A stretch of DNA of 64,000 nucleotides, from NCBI GenBank assembly GCA_944320105.1, contig CALUGA010000006.1, positions 37,680-101,679 of the forward strand. The letters are read 5' to 3'. Shown piece by piece: positions 8,853 through 17,176 of this stretch. Both the position numbers and the translations under genes were made by a program. The notes under the pieces are model-generated. The model was given only the letters and a program-made list of their open reading frames with translations, did not search any database and was not told where the DNA came from. The first letter of the stretch is position 1, and each line of letters opens with the position of its first letter. The stretch is from an uncultured Prevotella sp. Lineage in GTDB: Bacteria > Bacteroidota > Bacteroidia > Bacteroidales > Bacteroidaceae.

Positions 8853-8910
8853 CATCTGCCGCACAGGCGGAGCACACATTAATTATACAGCAAACAAAAC
8901 ATACAACGAC

Positions 8911-9786
8911 ATGATACAGTCCATGACGGGTTACGGCAAGGCCGTCGTAACATACGGGGAAAAGAAAATCAGCGTAGAGATAAAGTCGCTCAACAGCAAG
9001 TCGCTCGACCTCTCTACCCGCATAGCGCCACTTTATCGCGAAAAGGAAATGGAGATACGCCAGCTCATAGCTGCCAAGCTGGAGCGCGGCAAGGTTGATT
9101 TCACCATCTGGATTGAGAAAGAAGCCGGGGCCGACGCCACGCCCGTGAATGCCGCCCTCGTGGAGAACTACTACCGCCAGGTGAAGGACATAGCCGCGCG
9201 CACGGGCATACCCGAGCCGCAAGACTGGTTTGCCATGCTGCTGAGGATGCCCGACGTGCTCACCAAGACCGAGCTGGAAACCCTCGGCGAGGACGAGTGG
9301 GAGGCCGTGCGCATGGCCATCGGCGATGCCATTGCCCGCCTCATAGACTTCCGCAGGCAGGAGGGCGAGGCCCTGCAGCGCAAGTTTGCCGAGAAGATAA
9401 GCAACATCTCGGCGCTGCTTGCGGCCATAGAGCCTTACGAGAAGCAGCGCGTGGAGAAGATAAAGGCCCGCATAATAGAGGGTCTGAAGGCCATACCCGA
9501 GGTGGAGTACGACAAGAACCGCCTTGAGCAGGAGCTTATATACTACATTGAGAAGCTCGACATCAGCGAGGAAAAGCAGCGCCTGGCCAATCACCTGAAG
9601 TACTTCCGCGAGACCATGGACGAGGGTCACGGACAGGGAAAGAAGCTCGGCTTCATAGCCCAGGAGATGGGGCGCGAGATCAACACCACCGGTTCGAAGA
9701 GCAACAACGCAGAGATGCAGAACCTCGTGGTAAAGATGAAGGACGAACTGGAGCAGATAAAGGAGCAGGTGCTCAACGTACTCTGA
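8911..9786 (+). CDS. yicC: YicC/YloC family endoribonuclease
   Basis: A conserved cytosolic protein of 291 residues. It opens with the family signature MIQSMTGYGKA, followed by VEIKSLNSKSLDL. The C-terminal DUF1732 domain ends with the conserved GKKLGFIAQEMGREINTTGSKSNN. Known YicC proteins are metal-dependent endoribonucleases that affect small-RNA turnover and stationary-phase physiology; that function is taken from the family. It is the first gene of a yicC-gmk-nadD set on the same strand, an order usual in Bacteroidetes. It is bracketed on both sides by blocks of the same GGGAGAC-type repeat. Confidence 0.92.
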   Translation: MIQSMTGYGKAVVTYGEKKISVEIKSLNSKSLDLSTRIAPLYREKEMEIRQLIAAKLERGKVDFTIWIEKEAGADATPVNAALVENYYRQVKDIAARTGIPEPQDWFAMLLRMPDVLTKTELETLGEDEWEAVRMAIGDAIARLIDFRRQEGEALQRKFAEKISNISALLAAIEPYEKQRVEKIKARIIEGLKAIPEVEYDKNRLEQELIYYIEKLDISEEKQRLANHLKYFRETMDEGHGQGKKLGFIAQEMGREINTTGSKSNNAEMQNLVVKMKDELEQIKEQVLNVL

Positions 9787-9795
9787 GGCCCAAGG

Positions 9796-10005
9796 AGAGG
9801 GGAGACGGAAGTCAGGAGACGGGCGACAAGCATCACTTTGCAGGGAAGACGCAATGCCTTGACGGTGCTGTCAGTCTCCCGTCTCCCGACGCCTGTCTCC
9901 GGCATTCTGCCTCCCGTCTCCCGCAGCGGCAAATGTCTGTCTCCTGTCTCCCGTCTCCAGACTCCCAGAAGAGCATTTGTCTGTCTCCTGTTTCCCGTCT
10001 CCCGA
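9796..10005. repeat. GTCTCCC-type repeat block between yicC and gmk
   Basis: A short GGGAGAC-rich left part (9796-9830) is followed by many GTCTCCCG, GTCTCCTG and CTCCCG units (9867-10005). The pattern is the same family as the block at 8600-8800. It separates yicC from gmk by 246 bases without any open frame of interest and would give a folded intercistronic RNA. Confidence 0.8.
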
Positions 10006-10032
10006 TTACAAAAAATATAATTCAACCCACCC

Positions 10033-10605
10033 ATGTCCGGCAAACTGATAATATTCTCCGCCCCGAGCGGAACAGGCAAAAGCACCATAATAAACTGGCT
10101 CATGGCGCACAAGGAGCTGCGCCTGGCTTTCTCCGTGTCATGCACCAGCCGCCCGCCGCGGGGCACCGAGCGCGACGGCGTGGAGTACTTCTTCCTCTCG
10201 CCCGACGAGTTTCGCAGGCGGATAGCCGCTGGCGAGTTCCTTGAATACGAGGAAGTGTACCAAGACCGCTTCTACGGCACGCTCAAGTCGCAGGTTGACA
10301 AGCAGCTCGCCGCTGGCGACAACGTTGTGCTCGACGTTGACGTGAAGGGCGGCTGCAACATCAAGAAGCACTATGGCGACCGCGCCATGAGCGTGTTCAT
10401 ACAGCCGCCGTCGGTAGAAGAGCTGCGCCGCAGGCTCGAAAGCCGCGGCACCGACGCCCCCGACGTGATAGCCCAGCGGCTGGCTCGGGCCGAGTTTGAG
10501 CTTGGCTTCGCCGGCGAGTTCGACCGTGTGGTGGTTAACGACGACCTTGCCAAGGCCGAGGCCGAGGTGCTTTCGTTGGTCACGGAGTTCGTTAGCGGCC
10601 ACTGA
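10033..10605 (+). CDS. gmk: Guanylate kinase
   Basis: Phosphorylates GMP to GDP with ATP in the cytosol. The 190-residue length is typical. The P-loop is FSAPSGTGKST at the N-terminus. The GMP-binding region follows with SCTSRPPRGTERDGVEYFF and FLEYEEVYQDRFYGT; the later VLDVDVKGG matches the family. The start ATG at 10033 directly precedes the beta strand of the P-loop. It is followed after 15 bases by nadD. Confidence 0.97.
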   Translation: MSGKLIIFSAPSGTGKSTIINWLMAHKELRLAFSVSCTSRPPRGTERDGVEYFFLSPDEFRRRIAAGEFLEYEEVYQDRFYGTLKSQVDKQLAAGDNVVLDVDVKGGCNIKKHYGDRAMSVFIQPPSVEELRRRLESRGTDAPDVIAQRLARAEFELGFAGEFDRVVVNDDLAKAEAEVLSLVTEFVSGH

Positions 10606-10620
10606 ACCCGCCTTTGCAAC

Positions 10621-11265
10621 ATGGCAGAGCACATCGTCCCGTCGTCAGCGGCCGACGCTCCCGTCCGCCGCGTGGGCTTCTTCGGAGGCTCGTTCAATCC
10701 CATACACAACGGTCACATAGTCCTTGCCCGCAGCCTCAAGGAGGCCGCCGGGCTTGACGAGGTGTGGTTTGTGGTGTCGCCCCAGAACCCCTTCAAGCGG
10801 CAGGCCGACCTGCTCAGCGATGCCGCCCGCCTTGAGATGGTGAGCGCCGCGCTTGCCGGCGAGCAGGGGCTGAAGCCATGCGGCGTGGAGCTTGGCATGC
10901 CACTGCCCTCATACACATGGCGCACCCTCTGCCGCCTGCGCCGCGATTGCCCCGACTGCCGTTTCACTTTGCTCATCGGCGGCGACAACTGGGCGCGCTT
11001 CGGGCAGTGGTACCACAGCGCCGACATACTAGCCTCATGCCCCATTGTGATTTATCCCCGGGGCGGAGAGGGCGGCGTGGAAGCAATAGACCCGGCCGTG
11101 CTGCCCCCCGGAGTAACCCTCGCCCACACTCCGCTCATAGGCATCAGCAGTACCGAGGTGCGCCGTCGGCTGCGCTGCGGCGAGCCTATAGGCGGGCTGG
11201 TGCCGCCCGTGGTGGCCTCGATGATTGCCGAGCGGGGCTGGTACTCGGGGCGGCAGGCCGATTGA
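10621..11265 (+). CDS. nadD: Nicotinate-nucleotide adenylyltransferase
   Basis: Makes deamido-NAD from nicotinate mononucleotide and ATP in NAD synthesis. The nucleotidyltransferase motif GGSFNPIHNGH lies at about residues 21-31, and the ISSTEVR motif near the C-terminus is the second ATP-binding signature. The 214-residue length includes an N-terminal extension of about 15 residues (AEHIVPSSAADAP) before the core, longer than usual; no better downstream start is available before the motif. It is the last gene of the yicC-gmk-nadD set. Confidence 0.95.
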   Translation: MAEHIVPSSAADAPVRRVGFFGGSFNPIHNGHIVLARSLKEAAGLDEVWFVVSPQNPFKRQADLLSDAARLEMVSAALAGEQGLKPCGVELGMPLPSYTWRTLCRLRRDCPDCRFTLLIGGDNWARFGQWYHSADILASCPIVIYPRGGEGGVEAIDPAVLPPGVTLAHTPLIGISSTEVRRRLRCGEPIGGLVPPVVASMIAERGWYSGRQAD

Positions 11266-11308
11266 GCAATATTTCCAAGCAATTTATTGGTATTCAAATT
11301 AAAAGATG

Positions 11309-11316
11309 TAATTTTG
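11309..11316 (+). promoter_or_regulatory. -7 box before the phosphoethanolamine-transferase-like gene
   Basis: TAATTTTG fits TAnnTTTG and lies 19 bases before the ATG in a locally AT-rich stretch. Confidence 0.6.
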
Positions 11317-11335
11317 CAGCAAATTAGCAAATCAG

Positions 11336-13201
11336 ATGAAATTTGTGCGCTTGCTTGGCCGGCTTCTTGGTTACATCTTTTATCCGATACAGAAGAGTCC
11401 GGCGTTCTTCGTATTCATGTTCGTGCTCGGCTACGTTTGCAACAGGCTCGGCACGCCCACCTTTTCGGAGCTTGGCATCTTTGAGCTTTTCGCCGACATC
11501 TATGTGCTTTGCATCATCCTTACGTTCATCCCCTGGCGCGTTAGGCGTTGGGTGAAGGGCGTTGTGTACGTGGCGATGTACCTTACGTCCATCGTCGATA
11601 TGTACTGCACGGTGAAGTTCGGCTCCACCTTCACCCCCACCATGCTCCTGCTGATGGGCGAGACCACCGGCAGCGAGGCGTCGGAGTTCCTTGAATCATA
11701 CGTAGACTGGGGCCTGCTGCGCACCGACCTTGGCTGGGTGCTGCTCATAATGCTCGTCCACGTGCTCTACAACGTGTTCATGGCCGTGGCCAGGCGCAAG
11801 AAGCTGCGCCTTGGCATGGACATGAAGCTCGTCCACCGCATGGCTGCCGTGGTGCTGCCGCTCATGGGGCTGCTCACCATCTTCATGCTCGAAAAGGGCA
11901 TAGCCACGCGCGCCGAGAACAAGAAAGCCTTCGTGAGGCTGATGACCTACGACAACATTGGCGACGTGGAGCACGAGCTTACGCGCCGCGACAAGGCCGA
12001 GCTGTACCTGCCCGTATACCGGGTGGCGTTCAGCTTTTACGCCAACCGCCTGGCGGCGCGCCAGATAGACCGCCTTGTTGAGGCCACCGGCAAGCTGCGT
12101 GTTGACAGCTGCTCGGCCCTCAGCCCAAACATAGTGCTCATCATCGGCGAGAGTTACAACAAGCACCACTCGCAGCTCTACGGCTACTCCAAGCCCACCA
12201 CGCCGCGCCAGCTCAGGCGGGCGGAGCGGGGCGAGCTGGCCGTGTTCACCGACGTGGTGGCCCCGTGGAACCTCACGAGCTTCGTGTTCAAGCACCTCTT
12301 CTCGCTCTACACCGTTGGCGACAGCGGCGACTGGTGCGACTACCCGCTCTTTCCCGAGCTGTTCCGCAAGGCGGGCTACCGCGTCACGTTCGTCACCAAC
12401 CAGTTCCTGCCGCAGGCCAAGGAGGCCGTCTACGACTTCAGCGGCGGCTTCTTCCTCAACAACCCTGCGCTCAGCAAGGCGCAGTTCGATGTGCGCAACG
12501 CGGCACTCCACCGCTATGACGACGGAGTGCTGGCCGACTACGACCGCCTGCTTGGCTCCGGCAGGCTGGCCACCGACAGTGCGGGCTGTCGCAACCTCAT
12601 AATCCTCCACCTCAAGGGGCAGCACGTAAGCTACCGCGACAGAGTGCCGCAGGCGCAGAAGAGGTTTACCGCGGGCGCATACCCCGAGCTTGACCTCAAG
12701 CCCCACGACAAGTGGGTGATGGCCGACTACGACAACGCCACGCTCTACAATGACTCCATAGTGGACGAGGTGCTGAGGCGGTTTGAGGACAAGGACGCCA
12801 TCGTCGTCTACGTGCCTGACCATGGCGAGGAGTGTTTCGGCGAAGGCATAAACACCTTTGGCCGCCTGCATTCGGCCGATGTGGACTACCGCCTTGCCCA
12901 CGAGGAGTTCGAGATACCGTTCTGGATATGGTGCTCCCCGCGCTACGCCGAGGCCCGCCCCGGGGTGGTGGAGGCCATAGCCGGGGCCAAGGGGCGCCCC
13001 ATGATGACCGACCGCCTGGCCCACACGCTGCTCCGCCTGGCCGGCATAGCCTGCCCATACTACCGCGAGCAGAGCGACGTGCTCAGCCCGCGCTACGACG
13101 CCGGCAGGCCCAGGGTGCTGAAAAACAGCGTTGACTACAACAAACTTAAAGCCGAACATGAAAGAAAACACAAGGCCGCAGGCGTGGCTCAGCCGCGATG
13201 A
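11336..13201 (+). CDS. Phosphoethanolamine transferase-like sulfatase-fold enzyme
   Basis: An inner-membrane enzyme of 621 residues with about five N-terminal transmembrane segments (residues 1-190) and a periplasmic alkaline-phosphatase-superfamily domain. In that domain NIVLIIGESYNKHHSQLYGY supplies metal ligands, APWNLTSFVFKH contains the probable Thr nucleophile, LHLKGQHVSYRDR resembles the substrate-side motif, and VYVPDHGEECFGEG gives the Asp-His metal pair. The family (EptA, CptA and relatives) transfers phosphoethanolamine from phosphatidylethanolamine to lipid A, core or glycans. The acceptor here is not known. It overlaps the following acyltransferase gene by 44 bases, so the two are probably co-translated. 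Confidence 0.82.
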   Translation: MKFVRLLGRLLGYIFYPIQKSPAFFVFMFVLGYVCNRLGTPTFSELGIFELFADIYVLCIILTFIPWRVRRWVKGVVYVAMYLTSIVDMYCTVKFGSTFTPTMLLLMGETTGSEASEFLESYVDWGLLRTDLGWVLLIMLVHVLYNVFMAVARRKKLRLGMDMKLVHRMAAVVLPLMGLLTIFMLEKGIATRAENKKAFVRLMTYDNIGDVEHELTRRDKAELYLPVYRVAFSFYANRLAARQIDRLVEATGKLRVDSCSALSPNIVLIIGESYNKHHSQLYGYSKPTTPRQLRRAERGELAVFTDVVAPWNLTSFVFKHLFSLYTVGDSGDWCDYPLFPELFRKAGYRVTFVTNQFLPQAKEAVYDFSGGFFLNNPALSKAQFDVRNAALHRYDDGVLADYDRLLGSGRLATDSAGCRNLIILHLKGQHVSYRDRVPQAQKRFTAGAYPELDLKPHDKWVMADYDNATLYNDSIVDEVLRRFEDKDAIVVYVPDHGEECFGEGINTFGRLHSADVDYRLAHEEFEIPFWIWCSPRYAEARPGVVEAIAGAKGRPMMTDRLAHTLLRLAGIACPYYREQSDVLSPRYDAGRPRVLKNSVDYNKLKAEHERKHKAAGVAQPR

Positions 13202-14228
13202 GTGCGCCGCTCTGCGCGGCCTGGCCATCATGGCCATAGTGCTCCATAACTACTGCCACTGGCTCGGCCCGGCCGTAAAGGAGAACGAGTTTACGTTTAC
13301 TGCGGCCAAGACCGCCAGGCTTTGGGCCGAGTTGGCCGCGCCCGATGCGCTGCTGCCCGTCCACCTGCTGTCGTACTTCGGCCACTACGGAGTGCCGGTG
13401 TTCCTCTTCCTGAGCGGCTTCGGCCTGGTGATGAAGTACGAGCGCGGCGCGCCTGCTCCCGCCCCGTGGCGGTTTGTACGCTTCCACTATCTTAAGTTGC
13501 TGCGCATGATGGTGCCGGGCTTCGTGGCCTTTGCCATCGTTGATGCCATAACGCCCGGCTCTTTCCCGTTCCGGGCGGAGAACGTGGTGGCCCAGCTGCT
13601 CATGGTGATCAACCTCCTGCCCAATCCCGACGGGATAATATGGCCCGGCCCCTACTGGTTCTTCGGCCTCATGATGCAGCTCTACGTGGTCTACCGCCTT
13701 GCGCTCTGCCGCCGCCACTGGGGCTGGGCCGTGGCCTTGGTGGCCGTGTGCTGGGCGGTGCAGGCCGTGTGCCAGCCCGAGGGCGGGCTGCTCAACCGCC
13801 TGCGCTACAACTGCGTGGGCGCTATGCTCGTGTTCTGCGCGGGCCTGCTGGCAGCCCGTCACCTGCCCGCTGCGCGCCTGCTGTCAGCCGGGCGCGGCGC
13901 GTGGGTTGCCCTTGCGCTGTGCGCCACGGCCCTGCTGCTGGCCTGCTGCACGGCGTTCCAGTCGTGGCTCTGGGCACCGCTGGCGGTTGTGGCCGCCTCG
14001 GTGGGGCTGGTAAAGGCCCTGCCCGGCTGCGCGCTGCGCCCGCTGTCGTGGCTCGGCGGCATATCGGCAGCCATGTTCGTGGTGCATCCGCTGCTGCGCA
14101 AGGTGTTCATACCTATATCTCGGCGTGGCGACGTCTACGACGGCCTGCTGCTCTACGTAGTGGCCACGGTGGCCGTGTCGTGGGCCTTCATGCTGCTCAT
14201 CAACCGCATACCCAAGCCCAAGGCGTGA
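13158..14228 (+). CDS. Acyltransferase family 3 membrane protein
   Basis: A multi-pass inner-membrane acyltransferase (about ten segments, 356 residues) predicted to O-acetylate a surface sugar. The opening RDECAALRGLAIMAIVLHNYCHW holds the family's R-G-x-A-I and catalytic-type His region, and FLFLSGFGLVMKYE is the second typical motif. The longer frame begins with a TTG at 13131; the ATG at 13158 is preferred because it gives MKENTRPQ just before the conserved core and shortens the overlap with the upstream gene to 44 bases. The acceptor glycan is unknown. A 22-bp repeat array follows the stop. Confidence 0.82.
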   Translation: MKENTRPQAWLSRDECAALRGLAIMAIVLHNYCHWLGPAVKENEFTFTAAKTARLWAELAAPDALLPVHLLSYFGHYGVPVFLFLSGFGLVMKYERGAPAPAPWRFVRFHYLKLLRMMVPGFVAFAIVDAITPGSFPFRAENVVAQLLMVINLLPNPDGIIWPGPYWFFGLMMQLYVVYRLALCRRHWGWAVALVAVCWAVQAVCQPEGGLLNRLRYNCVGAMLVFCAGLLAARHLPAARLLSAGRGAWVALALCATALLLACCTAFQSWLWAPLAVVAASVGLVKALPGCALRPLSWLGGISAAMFVVHPLLRKVFIPISRRGDVYDGLLLYVVATVAVSWAFMLLINRIPKPKA

Positions 14229-14296
14229 GCGCGGGCTGTAAAAACTTTTCGGATTTTGCCCCGTTCCGCTCAACCGCCTCAGCCTCAGTGACTTGC

Positions 14297-14384
14297 ATTA
14301 CGGGTTGTTTTGAGGCGCGAAACAGGCCGTTTGGCAGTGCCAAAGAGGCTGTTTGGGAGGGCGGAACAGGCCGTTTGGCGCGGC
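14297..14384. repeat. 22-bp palindromic-module array, copy 2
   Basis: Modules start at about 14297, 14319, 14341 and 14363 with an exact 22-base period: a degenerate first unit, then GAAACAGGCCGTTT, CAAAGAGGCTGTTT and GGAACAGGCCGTTT. A small hairpin GTAAAT-ACA-ATTTAC follows at 14419-14433, at the distance where copies 3 and 6 carry a GTTAAC hairpin. The array lies between two acyltransferase genes. Confidence 0.85.
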
Positions 14385-14466
14385 AATGCGCCTGCCGCCG
14401 CCCCGGCAAGGGCATTATGTAAATACAATTTACCGTCGCTGCATGGTGGCGGCCAACCACAAGCCA

Positions 14467-15582
14467 ATGGACAAACATACGTACACATACGGCTGCCTGA
14501 GCAGCCAGCGAGGCCGCCTCATGGGCGCGGCCATGCTCATGGTGGTGCTCTTCCACGTGGGAGGGGCGCGCCACGACACCATTTTCTATTGCCTCAGCCG
14601 CTGCGGCAACGTGGGCGTGGACGTGTTCCTCTTCCTCAGCGGCATCGGCCTTTGGTTCTCGTGGAGCAGAAATCAATTAAGAATTAAAAATGAAGAATTA
14701 AGAATTAAAAATGAAGAATTAAGAAAAAATGCAGGTGAGGCAGTAGATGAGGATGCTGCCCCCCGTTCCGTGCGTAGCCATTCTTCATTGTCATGTTCTT
14801 CGTTGATGTCGTTCTTTCGCCGCCGCTACGTGCGCGTGTACCCCGCGTGGCTCGTGGTGGCTTGCCTCTACTACCTGCCGCGCTACTTCGACGGGCACCT
14901 CTCGGCTGCCGACACGGCCCTCTCAATAGCCCTAAACTGGGGCTTCTGGGAGCACGACGAGCTTACGTTCTGGTTTGTGCCGTCCATCATGGCACTCTAC
15001 ACCGTGGCCCCGGCCTACATGGAGCTGATACGCCGCCACCCCGAGTGCCGTCTCATGCCCGTGGTGGCCATGGTGGGCTGCGTGCTCGCGCAGTACTGGC
15101 CGCCGCTCCACTCCGCCGTGGGCCACATCGAGATATTCACCAGTCGCATACCCATATTCCTCATAGGCATCAACATGGGGCAGGCCGTGATGGAGCGAAG
15201 GCCGATAAAGCGGGCGGGGTGGTGGATGCTGCTGGCCGTCTTCGCGCTGAGCGCGCTGGCCTGCGTCAACTTCGAGGACGGGCTGCGGGGCCGTTTCCCG
15301 CTGTTCCTTGAGCGCATGGTCTACATACCGCTCGCGGTAAGCATGTCGCTGCTGCTTGCCCGGCTGATGGAGCCTATGCCCCGGTGGGCAGGCGCACCGC
15401 TGGCTTTCGTCGGCGCGGTTAGCCTTGAGATCTACCTCATCCACGCCCAGTTCGTGCTGCTGCCCTTGCATCGGTTGCACCTGGGCTACTGGCCAACGGC
15501 CATCGCCGTGGTGGTCGTCTCGGCCCTGCTGGGCTGGCTCCTGCACAAGGCCGTGGGGTTGCTGACAAGGAAGATAGCTTAA
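14467..15582 (+). CDS. Acyltransferase family 3 protein with an in-frame repeat insertion
   Basis: A second multi-pass acyltransferase, about 371 residues. Family features are MLMVVLFHVGGARHD, VGVDVFLFLSGIGLWFSWSR and YVRVYPAWLVVACLYYLPRYF. Between the second and third of these, about 45-50 residues have no counterpart in the family and are encoded by an AT-rich 21-bp repeat (14676-14717, giving LRIKNEE twice) plus an adjoining stretch rich in Ser and Asp. The frame stays open, so the protein may still work with an enlarged cytoplasmic loop. The start is ambiguous: ATG at 14467 or 14443; upstream in-frame codons come from the 22-bp array and are not expected to be coding. Confidence 0.75.
   Translation: MDKHTYTYGCLSSQRGRLMGAAMLMVVLFHVGGARHDTIFYCLSRCGNVGVDVFLFLSGIGLWFSWSRNQLRIKNEELRIKNEELRKNAGEAVDEDAAPRSVRSHSSLSCSSLMSFFRRRYVRVYPAWLVVACLYYLPRYFDGHLSAADTALSIALNWGFWEHDELTFWFVPSIMALYTVAPAYMELIRRHPECRLMPVVAMVGCVLAQYWPPLHSAVGHIEIFTSRIPIFLIGINMGQAVMERRPIKRAGWWMLLAVFALSALACVNFEDGLRGRFPLFLERMVYIPLAVSMSLLLARLMEPMPRWAGAPLAFVGAVSLEIYLIHAQFVLLPLHRLHLGYWPTAIAVVVVSALLGWLLHKAVGLLTRKIA
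14676..14717 (+). repeat. Exact tandem 21-bp AT-rich repeat inside a coding region
   Basis: Two identical 21-base units beginning ATTAAGAATTAAAAATGAAG and a partial third unit (14718 onward). The unit length is a multiple of three and encodes the heptapeptide LRIKNEE, so copy-number change would keep the frame. A near-complementary TTCTTCATTGT lies at 14780-14790. The same repeat type, inverted, occurs in the pyrE downstream region (51996-52030). Confidence 0.9.
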
Positions 15583-15592
15583 AACGCATTAT

Positions 15593-16474
15593 ATGACAAT
15601 GGAACTGATAAAGATAATAAGGCCGCAGCAGTGGGTGAAGAACCTCTTCGTGCTCGTGCCGCTCTTCTTCGGCGGTGGGCTTGACGACGGCCACAGCGTG
15701 GTTGCCGCGCTCATAGCCATGGTGGCTTTCTGCCTGGCAGCATCGTCGGTGTATTGCTTCAACGACATAATCGATGTCGACGACGACCGCCGCCACCCCG
15801 TAAAGTGCCGCCGCCCGGTGGCCTCGGGGGCCGTGAGCGTGCCGCAGGCCTATGCCCTCATGGCCCTGGCGCTCGCCCTCTCGGCCTGCGCCGTGGCCTT
15901 GCTCGGCGGGCGCGCCGTGGCGGCGGGCGTGGTGGTGGGCGGCTACTACCTGCTCAACCTTGCCTACTGCGCCTGGCTCAAGCGCTTCGCCATCATCGAC
16001 GTGTGCGTGATAGCCTTCGGCTTCGTGCTCCGCATCCTGGCCGGGGGCATGGCTGCGGGCATAGAGCTGAGCAAGTGGATTGTGCTCATGACATTCCTGC
16101 TCACGCTCTTCCTCTCGCTGGCAAAGCGGCGCGACGACGTGCTGTGCATGAACCGCACGGGCCATGCGCCCCGCCGCAACACGTCGCGCTACAACCTTAC
16201 GTTCATCAACCAGGCCATCACGATAACAGCCACCGCCGCCATCGTGTGCTACATCATGTACACCGTGTCGCCGGAGGCCGCCGCCGTGATGCACACCGAC
16301 TACCTCTACCTCACCAGCGTGTTCGTCATCATAGGGCTGCTGCGCTACATCCAGATAGCCGTGGTCGACGAGAAGAGCGGCGACCCCACGGCCGTGGCCC
16401 TGCACGACCGCTTCATCCAGGTGGTGGTGGCCTGCTGGGGGCTTTCGTTCTTTGCCATAATCTACCTGTCATGA
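15593..16474 (+). CDS. UbiA-family prenyltransferase, decaprenyl-phosphate phosphoribosyltransferase-like
   Basis: An integral membrane enzyme of 293 residues, about nine segments. It opens with IKIIRPQQWVKNLFVLVPLFF. The first Asp-rich motif is YCFNDIIDVDDDRRHPVKCR followed by RPVASG, the form seen in mycobacterial DPPR synthase rather than in quinone prenyltransferases. The second region reads IIDVCVIAFGFVLRILAGG, then LSKWIVL and LAKRRDD, again DPPR-synthase-like. The inferred reaction is transfer of 5-phosphoribose from PRPP to a polyprenyl phosphate, feeding a lipid-linked pentose donor. The next gene, 4 bases downstream, is a HAD phosphatase that could remove the 5-phosphate. Confidence 0.8.
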   Translation: MTMELIKIIRPQQWVKNLFVLVPLFFGGGLDDGHSVVAALIAMVAFCLAASSVYCFNDIIDVDDDRRHPVKCRRPVASGAVSVPQAYALMALALALSACAVALLGGRAVAAGVVVGGYYLLNLAYCAWLKRFAIIDVCVIAFGFVLRILAGGMAAGIELSKWIVLMTFLLTLFLSLAKRRDDVLCMNRTGHAPRRNTSRYNLTFINQAITITATAAIVCYIMYTVSPEAAAVMHTDYLYLTSVFVIIGLLRYIQIAVVDEKSGDPTAVALHDRFIQVVVACWGLSFFAIIYLS

Positions 16475-16478
16475 CGCC

Positions 16479-17084
16479 ATGGAAAGAAAAAAGGAGATAG
16501 TGGCATTCGACTTCGACGGCACCCTTACGCGCCGCGACACGCTCATAGCCTTTGCCTGCCACGAGCGGGGAACGCTGCCCGTGGCCTGCTGGCTGGCCCG
16601 CCACGCCCTGCGCCTCGTGGCCGTAAAGCTGGGCCTGCGCCCCGGCGGGGCGGTCAAGGAGGAGTTCTTCGCCCGCTTCTTCGGAGGCATGGACGACCGC
16701 GCCTTCAGCCTCGCCTGCCAGTCGTTCGCCCAAAGTGGCGCCCGCCTGCTGCGCACAAAGGGCATGGAGGCCGTGGCCGCAGCCGTAGGCCGAGGGGCCA
16801 CGGTGCTCATCGTCAGCGCGAGCGTTGACCGTTGGGTGGAGCCATTCTTCGCCCGCTTCGGCGGCAAGGTGACTGTGGTAGGCACACAGGTGGAGGCAAG
16901 CGGCGGCGTGATCACGGGCCGCTTTGCCTCGCCAAACTGCAACGGGGCGGAAAAGCCAAGGCGCATCCTCGCGCTGTTCCCCGACAGGCAGGCCTACCGC
17001 CTCGTGGCCTACGGCGACAGCCGGGGCGACCGCGAGATGCTCGCCATGGCCGACGAGGCGCACTACAAGCCTTTCAGGGATTGA
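16479..17084 (+). CDS. HAD-IB family phosphatase
   Basis: A 201-residue haloacid-dehalogenase-type hydrolase. The nucleophile motif is AFDFDGTLTRRDT at the N-terminus, motif II is LIVSASVDRW, and motif III/IV is YGDSRGDREML. The helical cap insertion between motifs I and II is the SerB-like IB type. The start follows the UbiA-like gene by 4 bases, and such genes are often adjacent or fused to UbiA-type prenyltransferases; a role as polyprenyl-phosphoribose 5-phosphatase is an inference from that context. A generic small phosphatase is the alternative. Confidence 0.85.
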   Translation: MERKKEIVAFDFDGTLTRRDTLIAFACHERGTLPVACWLARHALRLVAVKLGLRPGGAVKEEFFARFFGGMDDRAFSLACQSFAQSGARLLRTKGMEAVAAAVGRGATVLIVSASVDRWVEPFFARFGGKVTVVGTQVEASGGVITGRFASPNCNGAEKPRRILALFPDRQAYRLVAYGDSRGDREMLAMADEAHYKPFRD

Positions 17085-17137
17085 CGGCGGGCAAGAAGAA
17101 ATATGCGCATTCCTTTCGTTTGCTCGCGATTTTGCAT

Positions 17138-17145
17138 TAACTTTG
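17138..17145 (+). promoter_or_regulatory. -7 box of metG
   Basis: TAACTTTG, 31 bases before the metG ATG. The nearest TTTG upstream is spaced closer than the usual -33. Confidence 0.6.
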
Positions 17146-17176
17146 CATCCAAATAAGCAAAAAACATATTACACCG

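Noticed and set aside
7579-9630. A 683-codon minus-strand open frame
   Set aside because: It is the shadow of the GH43-like gene and yicC on the other strand in G+C-rich DNA; its translation is His/Ala/Val-rich without domain motifs and it crosses the repeat block.
11696-13237. A 513-codon minus-strand frame
   Set aside because: Antisense of the phosphoethanolamine-transferase-like gene, whose catalytic motifs are intact on the plus strand.
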